In this document: positions 44,279 through 50,332 of the stretch, piece by piece
How positions within the stretch are numbered: position 1 is the first letter of the stretch
Layout of the letters: each line of letters begins with the position of its first letter
From: Devosia sp.
Lineage (GTDB): Bacteria; Pseudomonadota; Alphaproteobacteria; Rhizobiales; Devosiaceae
Assembly: GCF_028290435.1 (NCBI RefSeq)
Contig: NZ_JAQGJV010000063.1
Location: 1 to 50,332 of the forward strand
DNA length: 50,332 nt
Direction: 5' to 3'
Translations under genes and position numbers: made by a program
The notes under the pieces: generated by a model
Database searches by the model: none
Told to the model about the DNA's origin: nothing
The model's input: the letters and a program-made list of their open reading frames with translations, nothing else

Positions 44279-45043
44279 CTAAATCTTCCAGCCGGAAAAC
44301 AGCGCCGCGATATTGCCGCTGAACGCCGTGTGTTTGGCGCGCTTAAACCCCGCCGTCGTCAGCATCCCGGTAAACGCCTCAGGCGCCGGGAACTTGCGGA
44401 TCGATTCCACCAGGTACTGATAGGGCTGGGCGTCTCCAGTCACCAGCTTACCCATCGGCGGGATCACCCGGTCGGAGAACGCCTTGTAAAAACTGTCCAG
44501 CCCCGGCACATCGACCTGGGAAAATTCCAGCACCATGATCCGCCCGCCACGCTTGAGCACCCGATGCGCCTCGCCCAAAGCCTGCTGGATGCGCGGCACA
44601 TTGCGAATGCCGAAGGCGATCGTATAGGCGTCAAAACTGTTATCGGCGAAGGGCAGCTCTTCGGCATTGGCCTCGACGAAGCTGGCCTGCGCCGGATAGC
44701 GCCAGCTCTTGGCGCGCTCCGCGCCCACCCGCAGCATGTCCGAATTGATGTCGCTGACGACCACTTCGGCATAACCCACCGAGGCATTGATGATGCGCTC
44801 GGCGATGTCGCCGGTGCCCCCGGCCATGTCGAGCACCCGATAGGGCCGCGAGCCCGACTTGGGGGGCGCCAGATCCGCCACCATGGCGTCTTTCCACACC
44901 CGGTGGATGCCAATACTCATCAAATCGTTCATCAGGTCGTAGCGGTCGGCCACGCCATGGAACACCGCGTTGACAAGGCCCTGCTTGTCCTCTAGCGCCA
45001 CGGTCCGCTCGCCGAAATGGGTGGTCTGACTGCTCTGTGCCAT
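44279..45043 (-). CDS. ubiE: Ubiquinone/menaquinone C-methyltransferase UbiE
   Basis: 254 residues from ATG 45043. SAM-dependent methyltransferase of quinone synthesis. [17 protein letters not shown] is motif [14 protein letters not shown] the acidic post-I strand, and [24 protein letters not shown] the later motifs. It begins with [36 protein letters not shown] as in the family. An in-frame GTG at 45079 would add 12 residues and cannot be excluded. It leads the minus-strand run into ubiB and is divergent from mutM. Confidence 0.96.
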   Translation of the reverse strand: MAQSSQTTHFGERTVALEDKQGLVNAVFHGVADRYDLMNDLMSIGIHRVWKDAMVADLAPPKSGSRPYRVLDMAGGTGDIAERIINASVGYAEVVVSDINSDMLRVGAERAKSWRYPAQASFVEANAEELPFADNSFDAYTIAFGIRNVPRIQQALGEAHRVLKRGGRIMVLEFSQVDVPGLDSFYKAFSDRVIPPMGKLVTGDAQPYQYLVESIRKFPAPEAFTGMLTTAGFKRAKHTAFSGNIAALFSGWKI

Positions 45044-45139
45044 GGCTCGCGCCTCGCCGTTTTGATTTGGCCGCACCATAGCGAAGCGTTATGCGGTTTG
45101 CCATGGCGCAAAGCCGCGCAGGTTCAGGGGGACTTTCTC

Positions 45140-46027
45140 ATGCCGGAATTGCCCGAAGTCGAAACCGTCCGCCGGGGTCTTGAGCCCTGGCTAGAGGGCG
45201 CCACTATCGAGAAAGTCACACTGCACCGCGCCAATCTGCGCTTTCCGTTTCCCGACGGGTTGGCGGCAGAGCTGCAAGGCCAGACCATCACCGGCGTCGG
45301 CCGTCGCGCCAAATACTTGCTGATCGGCCTCTCCAACGGCAAGACCGTGCTCAGTCATCTCGGCATGACCGGCTCCTGGCGTTTTGCCGAGCACGGCATC
45401 GACAAGCCGCCGCGCTATTACGAGACCCAGCCGGTTCCCAAGCACGACCACATGGTTTGGGAACTGAGCCATCCCAAGCATGGGTCGTCGCACCTGATCT
45501 ATGCCGATCCAAGGCGGTTCGGGTTCATCGATCTTTATGACGATATAGAAGACAGCCCTTATCTTCGGGGCCTTGGCCCCGAACCCCTGTCCAATGGCTT
45601 CAATGGGGAGGAGCTGACTGCGGCCTTCAAGGGCAAGAAGTCGCCGATCAAGTCGGCGCTGCTCGATCAGCGTGTGGTTGCCGGCCTGGGCAATATCTAC
45701 GTCGCCGAGGCTCTGCATCGGGCGCACATCCTGCCCACCATTCACGCCGGCACCATGCTGACCGCCAAGGGCGCGCCCAAGCCGGCCATCGAAGACCTCG
45801 TCTCGGCCGTGCGGCAGGTGCTGATCGAAGCTATCGAGGTAGGCGGCTCGACCTTGCGGGATTTCCGCAATGCCGAGGGCGGCTCCGGCTATTTCCAGCA
45901 CCGCTTTGCGGTTTATGACCGGGAGGGCGAACCCTGTCCCACGCCGCTATGCACGGGGACGGTGGCGCGCATCGTTCAGTCGGGCCGCTCGACGTTTTAT
46001 TGCCCCGTGTGCCAGAAGAAGCCTTGA
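45140..46027 (+). CDS. mutM: Formamidopyrimidine-DNA glycosylase
   Basis: 295 residues. Removes 8-oxoguanine and ring-opened purines from DNA. The N terminus PELPEVETVRRGLEP supplies the catalytic proline and glutamate after Met removal. KSALLDQRVVAGLGNIYVAEAL is the H2TH region, and a zinc finger CPTPLC...CPVC closes the protein. AGGGGGA precedes the ATG. Longer frames extend antisense into ubiE and were rejected. Confidence 0.97.
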   Translation: MPELPEVETVRRGLEPWLEGATIEKVTLHRANLRFPFPDGLAAELQGQTITGVGRRAKYLLIGLSNGKTVLSHLGMTGSWRFAEHGIDKPPRYYETQPVPKHDHMVWELSHPKHGSSHLIYADPRRFGFIDLYDDIEDSPYLRGLGPEPLSNGFNGEELTAAFKGKKSPIKSALLDQRVVAGLGNIYVAEALHRAHILPTIHAGTMLTAKGAPKPAIEDLVSAVRQVLIEAIEVGGSTLRDFRNAEGGSGYFQHRFAVYDREGEPCPTPLCTGTVARIVQSGRSTFYCPVCQKKP

Positions 46028-46048
46028 GATTGCCGGTCCATCAGTCAA

Positions 46049-46156
46049 CGCCCTCCCCCTTCGCGAGGAGGGGTCAAGGCTGGGGGGATGTTTAGCCCCG
46101 ATCCGGGACATCGTGGCTCCGAACACCCCCACCCAACCTTCCCCGTCGAGGGGGAG
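46049..46156. repeat. Intergenic inverted repeat, type 2 (copy after mutM)
   Basis: Left part around 46049-46079 (CCCTCCCCCTTCGCGAGG, then GGGTCAAGG) and right part around 46124-46156 (CCCCCACCCAACCTTCCCC, then GAGGGGGAG) are imperfectly complementary. It resembles the element after pheT in order and spacing. Confidence 0.6.
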
Positions 46157-46207
46157 AAGCCGGTCCGGTGATTGCGGTCTCTCCGTGCCACCGCCCCCTG
46201 AATCCAG

Positions 46208-46236
46208 TTGACCTCTCCCCCCCTTTCCCCTATAGA
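46208..46236 (+). promoter_or_regulatory. Sigma-70 promoter of rpsT
   Basis: TTGACC (46208-46213), a 17-base spacer made only of C and T, TATAGA (46231-46236), then CCGCC. Almost the same layout as the rpmI promoter at 11381. The leader is about 100 nt. Confidence 0.8.
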
Positions 46237-46341
46237 CCGCCCGAATGGCGGCTATTCACATGCCGCCGCTTTCATTTTCACCCCGGACGCACCTCGCCTC
46301 AAGGCGATTTCGGCCGGAGGAACGCGCCCAAGAGGACCAAG

Positions 46342-46608
46342 ATGGCCAATACTCCTTCAGCCAAGAAGGCCACCCGCAAGATCGAAGCCCGCACCGCGGT
46401 CAACAAGTCGCGCCGCTCGCGCGTTCGCACCTTCATCCGCAAGGTTGAAGAGGCTATCGTTGCCGGTGACCACAAGCTGGCCATGGAGGCCCTGGCGGTC
46501 GCCGCTCCCGAGATCAACCGCGCCGCCACCAAGGGCATCGTTCATGCCAATCTGGCCGCCCGCAAGGTCAGCCGGCTGAACCACCGCGTCAAGGCTCTCA
46601 GCGCCTGA
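46342..46608 (+). CDS. rpsT: 30S ribosomal protein S20
   Basis: 88 residues, normal for S20. It begins [31 protein letters not shown] and contains [26 protein letters not shown], the typical helical, basic 16S rRNA-binding protein. AGAGGACCAAG precedes the ATG. Longer readings start inside the promoter and were rejected. It is followed by an intrinsic terminator. Confidence 0.97.
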   Translation: MANTPSAKKATRKIEARTAVNKSRRSRVRTFIRKVEEAIVAGDHKLAMEALAVAAPEINRAATKGIVHANLAARKVSRLNHRVKALSA

Positions 46609-46653
46609 TTGGCTGCTGTGCCAAGGGCGCAGGCCTGCGGGCCTGCTTCCCCT

Positions 46654-46680
46654 CAAAGGGCTCCGCAAGGGGCCCTTTTT
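46654..46680 (+). terminator. Intrinsic terminator of rpsT
   Basis: AAAGGGCTCC, loop GCAA and GGGGCCC (one G-T wobble) are followed by TTTTTA. Confidence 0.9.
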
Positions 46681-47423
46681 ATTTGCCCCGTCACGGGCAA
46701 GGTTTTTTCGTTGGCCGCTGTCATGTGACATCAGCGTGACACTGGTCCCGACTGGGGGTTTACCCGGAGGGTAACGGTGTTTGTCGTTATCGGCCAAGGG
46801 CTTAAGGACGAGTATGTCGCAGGCGTACAATGCGGCCCGGCAGCGCGTTAGGAGAAATTGGCGCTAACGGAAAATAAATTTCTTAACCCCATATGACGGC
46901 CGCCATGGGGAATATGTGTTGAGTCACAGAGCCTTGGTTTTGTGGGTTTTGGACTGAGGCCGGATGGATTTTGACAGACCTCAGAGTCAACCCCCCATTT
47001 CAAAGATTCACCAGTTGCAGCCCCAAAATCGAGCCTCTAAAGTGATCTGGTCAGCTTGAGAAAAGACGGCCTCAAGGCACGTTTTGCCAGAGCGGACAGG
47101 GTCGTTGTTTGGGGTTTTTTCATAGGGTCGGCAGGGCAGCAATGTCCCGCCAATTGTGCCGATGACGGTTGGAATGACTGCATTATTGTGCCGTCTGGCC
47201 AAGCCCGGTCGGACGCGTATCAAGTAACCGCTGGCCGGGTCAGGCCAGGTTCAAGTGATAGTGCAATACAGCGAACGGTGGCCAAAACCGCCGATGGAAT
47301 TTTGCGACCCTGTCTCTGGGGACGGGCGAAGCTATGGGCAGGCGGCCAGAAGGCTGCCGGTGATCAATTGACAGCGTCGCGGTTTTGCGGACCGCCGACC
47401 GAGCAATAACGAGGCACAGCACG
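46681..47423. other. Long untranslated region between rpsT and dnaA
   Basis: About 740 bp with no believable gene. It is visibly less GC-rich than its surroundings in parts (for example AAAATAAATTTCTTAA at 46871-46886). Three GANTC sites, the target of the cell-cycle methylase CcrM, fall within 89 bp: 46921, 46984 and 47005. Inverted repeats include CGTTAG/CTAACG (46846-46851, 46864-46869), CTTGAG/CTCAAG (47055-47060, 47071-47076) and TGTCA/TGACA (about 46719-46730). I found no cluster of TTATCCACA-type DnaA boxes. It probably carries dnaA control elements and a long leader; an unannotated small RNA is possible. Confidence 0.55.
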
Positions 47424-48962
47424 ATGCGACTACAGACCAGCGCTGGAGGCGAGGATTGGAACCGATCCGCTCCCCTCTCCACCACACCGGCAATAAAAGG
47501 CGATGCGTCTGCGATGACCAGTTCCGATGATCTGAGCGAAGCCCAGCGTGACCTCTGGAACCGCGTGCGCGCTCGGCTGAAGGCCTCGGTCGGCGAGGAT
47601 GTGTTCACCTCCTGGTTCGCCCGGCTGGACCTCGAAGAGATCGTCGACGATCTTGCCCATCTGTCCGCCCCCACGCGCTTCCTGTGCTCCTGGGTGCAGT
47701 CCAATTATGCCGACCGGATTCTGGAAGCCTTCCGCCAGGATTCCGAGACCATTGCCCATCTGCAGATCACGCTGCGCGTCAACGGCCAGGCCCGCCCGCG
47801 CCTGACTCCCCAACCCGCCGAGGCTCCGCAAGCCGATGCGCCCGCAACCGCTGCTGCGCCCCTAGCGCCGGCCATGCCACGCCTGATCCGCGACAATACC
47901 GCGCAAAAAGGCGACGCCCTGTCCGGCAGCGCCATCGACCAGCGCATGACCTTTGAAACCTTCGTGCCCGGCGGCCCCAATGAAATGGCGCTCGGCGTCG
48001 CCAAGCAGATCGCCGCCGCCGCCGCCAACAACACCGTGACCTTCAATCCGGTCTATATTCATTCCACCGTGGGCCTGGGCAAAAGCCATCTGCTCAACGC
48101 CATCGCCCATGCGGTGCAGTCCGCCGATGCGACCAAAAACATCGTCTACCTGACCGCCGACCATTTCATGTACCATTTCATCACCGCCGTGCAGCGCCAG
48201 TCGGCGCTCGGCTTCAAGGAATGGCTGCGCCGGGTCGATCTGCTGCTGATCGACGATATGCAGTTCCTGCAGGGCAAGTCCGCCACCGAATTCGGCCATA
48301 CGCTGGGAACGCTGCTGACCGGCGCCAAGCAGGTCGTGGTGGCTGGCGATGCGCCGCCGCGCGACCTTGAAATGCTCGACGAACGGGTGCGCTCGCGCCT
48401 GTCGGGTGGGCTGGTCGTGCCGATTTCCACCTTCGATATCGACCTGCGCCGCGCCATCGTGCAGCGCCGGGCCGATCAGGCCACCGCCCGCTTCGGCATG
48501 CATTTTCCGGTACCGGTGATCGATTATGTGTCCCGCGTCGTGGTCAGCCATGGCCGCGATCTCGATGGCGCCGTCAATCGCCTCGTCGCCGCCAACCAGT
48601 TGACCGGCGAGCTGATCACGGTCCCGCTGGCCGAGAAGACGCTGGGCGACCTGATCCGCAGCCACGAGGCGCGCCGCGTCCGCATCGAGGATATCCTCAA
48701 GATCGTCTCGCGCCACTACAAGGTGCCGCGCAACGAACTGCTCTCCGCCCGCCGCTCGCGCGACGTCGTGCGTCCGCGCCAGATCGCCATGTTTCTCGCC
48801 AAGGCGCTGACCTCGCGCTCTCTCCCCGAAATCGGCCGCCGCTTCGGCGGACGCGATCACACTACGGTGCTGCACAGCGTTCGCAAGGTTGAGCAGATGA
48901 TCAAGGACGACATCGAGCTGGCGCAGGAAATCGAGTTGTTGAAGCGCATGCTGGAGGAATAG
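47424..48962 (+). CDS. dnaA: Chromosomal replication initiator protein DnaA
   Basis: 512 residues from ATG 47424; ATG 47514 (482 residues, MTSSDDLSEAQ) is an equally possible start. Domain I (LWNRVRARLKASVGEDVFTSWFARL) is followed by a Pro/Ala-rich linker. The AAA+ domain has IHSTVGLGKSHLLNAIA (K220), where the first glycine of the canonical loop is Ser/Thr and the final threonine is serine, and Walker B LLLIDDMQFLQGK. Domain IV ends with GRRFGGRDHTTVLHSVRKVE, the DNA-binding signature. GAGG lies 9 bases before ATG 47424. It initiates replication by opening oriC, which is not evident in this window. Confidence 0.96.
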   Translation: MRLQTSAGGEDWNRSAPLSTTPAIKGDASAMTSSDDLSEAQRDLWNRVRARLKASVGEDVFTSWFARLDLEEIVDDLAHLSAPTRFLCSWVQSNYADRILEAFRQDSETIAHLQITLRVNGQARPRLTPQPAEAPQADAPATAAAPLAPAMPRLIRDNTAQKGDALSGSAIDQRMTFETFVPGGPNEMALGVAKQIAAAAANNTVTFNPVYIHSTVGLGKSHLLNAIAHAVQSADATKNIVYLTADHFMYHFITAVQRQSALGFKEWLRRVDLLLIDDMQFLQGKSATEFGHTLGTLLTGAKQVVVAGDAPPRDLEMLDERVRSRLSGGLVVPISTFDIDLRRAIVQRRADQATARFGMHFPVPVIDYVSRVVVSHGRDLDGAVNRLVAANQLTGELITVPLAEKTLGDLIRSHEARRVRIEDILKIVSRHYKVPRNELLSARRSRDVVRPRQIAMFLAKALTSRSLPEIGRRFGGRDHTTVLHSVRKVEQMIKDDIELAQEIELLKRMLEE

Positions 48963-48997
48963 GGGCGGACTTATCGCGCCGAGTTTGCTCTGCGATT

Positions 48998-49184
48998 CCC
49001 CTCACCCGGCCTCCGCTTCGCTCGGCTTGCCCTGCCGGGCCTTGCTCGCTGAAATCGCTCCACTGGAGCGATTTCCGGGCGCTCATAAGTCTCCCCGACG
49101 GGGAGAGGAATGTTGAGAGCGCAACGATCTTTCTATTCTTCTCCCCGTCGGGGAGAAGGTGGCGCGCAGCGCCGGATGAGGGGG
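48998..49184. repeat. Intergenic composite inverted repeat, type 2 (copy after dnaA)
   Basis: Outer complementary words CCCCTCACCCGGC (48998-49010) and GCCGGATGAGGGG (49171-49183) enclose three hairpins: GAAATCGCTCC/GGAGCGATTTC (49051-49075), TCTCCCCGACGGGGAGA (49090-49106) and TTCTCCCCGTCGGGGAGAA (49139-49157). It fills the 257-bp gap between the convergent dnaA and SDR genes. Confidence 0.75.
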
Positions 49185-49219
49185 ATTGTCGAGGCGTCAG
49201 ATGGCCTGTCGGCCGCCAC

Positions 49220-50068
49220 TTACTTCCCCGGCAAATCCCGCTTCATAAACTCCGCAAACTTTTCCTTCCACGCCGGATGCCAGCGCGATAGCGCGGGGCG
49301 GTTCTCGATGATGTCCATCGCGTTCCAGAAAATCCGTTTGTGGTCGGTCTCGTTCGGCGTCTCCTCGTCGGGGCAGAGGATGAAAAATTCCTCCCGCGCG
49401 ATCGCCGCTTCCATATAGCCCACCACCTGCTCGGGCAGCCATGCGCCCGGCCGATGCTCGGCCTCGCCCGTCGTGGTCCAGCCGGGGATCAGTAGATGGG
49501 CCGAAACCCCGCTGCCTTCGCGTTCCCGCAAGTCCCGCGCCAGGTTCTGCGTATAGGCATTCACCGCCGCCTTGGACGTATTGTAAGCCGGATTGCCCGG
49601 TGGATTGGTCAGCCCCTGCTTGGAGCCGGTATTGACGATGACGCTGGGCCGGCCGGCCTTGAGCATGCCCGGCAAAAACGCCTGCACGCCATTGACCGGC
49701 CCCAGCACATTGATCGCAAACGTGCGCTGCCAGTTCTCGATTGGATCGAGAATCCCGCCCGCGCCGCCGGCAACGAAGAATGCCGCATTGTTCATCAGGA
49801 ATGTCGGCGCGCCCCACCACGCCTCGACACTGTGCGCCAGCGCCACCATGGCGGCCGGATCGGCCACGTCGACCACCTCGGCGCGAACGTTCTGTCTCCC
49901 CACGACCCCGCCCAGCTCGGTCGCCGTTGCCGCCAGCTTGGCTTCGTTGATATCCACCAGCACGATTTTCATGCCAACCTGCGCCGCCCGTCGACCTGCG
50001 GCCCGGCCGATCCCGCTGGCGGCCCCGGTGATAACGGCGACGCCGCCTGCTGTAAAACTTTCCGACAT
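49220..50068 (-). CDS. Short-chain dehydrogenase/reductase (SDR)
   Basis: 282 residues from the ATG at 50068, with GGAG 6 bases upstream. Cofactor-binding TGAASGIG lies near residue 14, ILVDIN-type acidic end at strand 2 (IVLVDINEAKL) favours NAD, and NNAAFF and the catalytic region VNTGSKQG...YNTSKAAVNAY (Tyr-x3-Lys) are present. The C-terminal part is longer than usual, ending WKEKFAEFMKRDLPGK. Substrate unknown. It sits on the opposite strand between dnaA and dnaN. Confidence 0.9.
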   Translation of the reverse strand: MSESFTAGGVAVITGAASGIGRAAGRRAAQVGMKIVLVDINEAKLAATATELGGVVGRQNVRAEVVDVADPAAMVALAHSVEAWWGAPTFLMNNAAFFVAGGAGGILDPIENWQRTFAINVLGPVNGVQAFLPGMLKAGRPSVIVNTGSKQGLTNPPGNPAYNTSKAAVNAYTQNLARDLREREGSGVSAHLLIPGWTTTGEAEHRPGAWLPEQVVGYMEAAIAREEFFILCPDEETPNETDHKRIFWNAMDIIENRPALSRWHPAWKEKFAEFMKRDLPGK

Positions 50069-50285
50069 GGTATTCTCCGGTTCCTGGCTGGTTTGCTGCA
50101 CTCTAGCCAAAACCGCGGCGCAATGCAGCGCCGGTGGTCGGGTCTTTGCGCCCTGCGGTCAAATGCCTGTCGGCAAAATGGCTCCCGCCCTTGCGTTTCC
50201 GACTGCAAATTGTAAAGGTCTGCCCCCGGCTCGCCGGGTGTTTCCTGTCCGTTTCGGGCAGTCTCGTGTGCAAGGATTTAGGGTT

Positions 50286-50332
50286 ATGAAGGTCACGCTC
50301 GAACGCAATCATCTGCTCAAGTCGCTGAGCCA
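50286..50332 (+). CDS. dnaN: DNA polymerase III beta clamp, 5' end only (cut by window edge)
   Basis: Only the first 15 codons are visible: MKVTLERNHLLKSLS. This matches the N terminus of alphaproteobacterial beta clamps (M-x-[IV]-TLER-x-x-LLKSL), and the position after dnaA supports it. No strong ribosome site is evident (AGGATTTAGGGTT upstream). Confidence 0.8.
   Translation, partial: MKVTLERNHLLKSLS

Noticed and set aside
47056..47409. 117-codon open frame upstream of dnaA
   Set aside because: No ribosome site, unlikely composition for this genome, and it overlaps the inverted repeats; treated as noncoding.
46681..47423. Possible replication origin upstream of dnaA
   Set aside because: No cluster of TTATCCACA-type boxes is visible, and in many alphaproteobacteria the origin lies away from dnaA. 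Kept only as an untranslated control region.

Overview
The window reads as chromosomal DNA of a GC-rich alphaproteobacterium of the order Hyphomicrobiales. Family-level resemblance suggests a Devosia-like organism, but that is inference because no database search was possible. The evidence is an Irr-type Fur regulator (HHH motif) divergent from fabA-fabB, addB-addA-trxA, uppP-gst-queG, mutM divergent from ubiE-ubiB, rpsT upstream of dnaA, and an opgG/opgH/opgC glucan operon. Genes are densely packed, many with ATGA or TGATG overlaps. I see no insertion sequence, prophage or CRISPR array. Most of the window is core genome with a few accessory genes.

Layout. 1-1.9 kb: end of a polyol/sugar ABC importer operon (inner-membrane permease and ATPase). 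2.1-6.9 kb: osmoregulated periplasmic glucan operon, with a 45-codon ORF between opgG and opgH that looks like a detached OpgH leader. 6.9-10.3 kb: a small conserved-type gene, tRNA-Gly(GCC), a CnoX-like thioredoxin/TPR protein, a LON-domain protein, a Trm112-like protein and a family-2 glycosyltransferase. 10.3-11.3 kb: two tandem, minus-strand, secreted 104-residue paralogues, each with its own ECF-sigma-like promoter and intrinsic terminator. 11.4-16.7 kb: rpmI-rplT-pheS, a small unknown gene, a DEDDh exonuclease, pheT. 16.9-25 kb: a MurU-like nucleotidyltransferase, addB-addA and two tandem thioredoxins, the second with a WCQPC active site. 25-32 kb: GH3 glycosidase, lolA, uppP, gst, queG, an epimerase-like protein, GNAT acetyltransferase. 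32-36.4 kb: alpha/beta hydrolase, infC (predicted AUU start) and a tightly overlapping operon of NAT, YdeI-like, DUF1697 and ribokinase. 36.5-40 kb: unknown gene, brnT-brnA toxin-antitoxin, irr/fabA-fabB. 40-46 kb: a minus-strand run ubiE-ubiB-lipoprotein-dut-DUF2259-ThiF, and mutM. 46-50.3 kb: rpsT, a long untranslated stretch, dnaA, an SDR oxidoreductase on the opposite strand, and the first codons of dnaN.

How the parts work together. The opg operon builds and decorates periplasmic glucans. The rpm/rpl/phe/infC/rpsT genes serve translation. AddAB, MutM, Dut, DnaA and DnaN serve replication and repair. FabA/FabB make unsaturated fatty acids, next to the iron/heme regulator Irr. LolA, UppP and a MurU-like enzyme serve the envelope. 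Several intergenic spaces hold long GC-rich inverted repeats of two recognisable types.

The least explained items are the duplicated secreted proteins with matching ECF-like promoters, the detached OpgH leader ORF, the WCQPC thioredoxin and the rpsT-dnaA gap.
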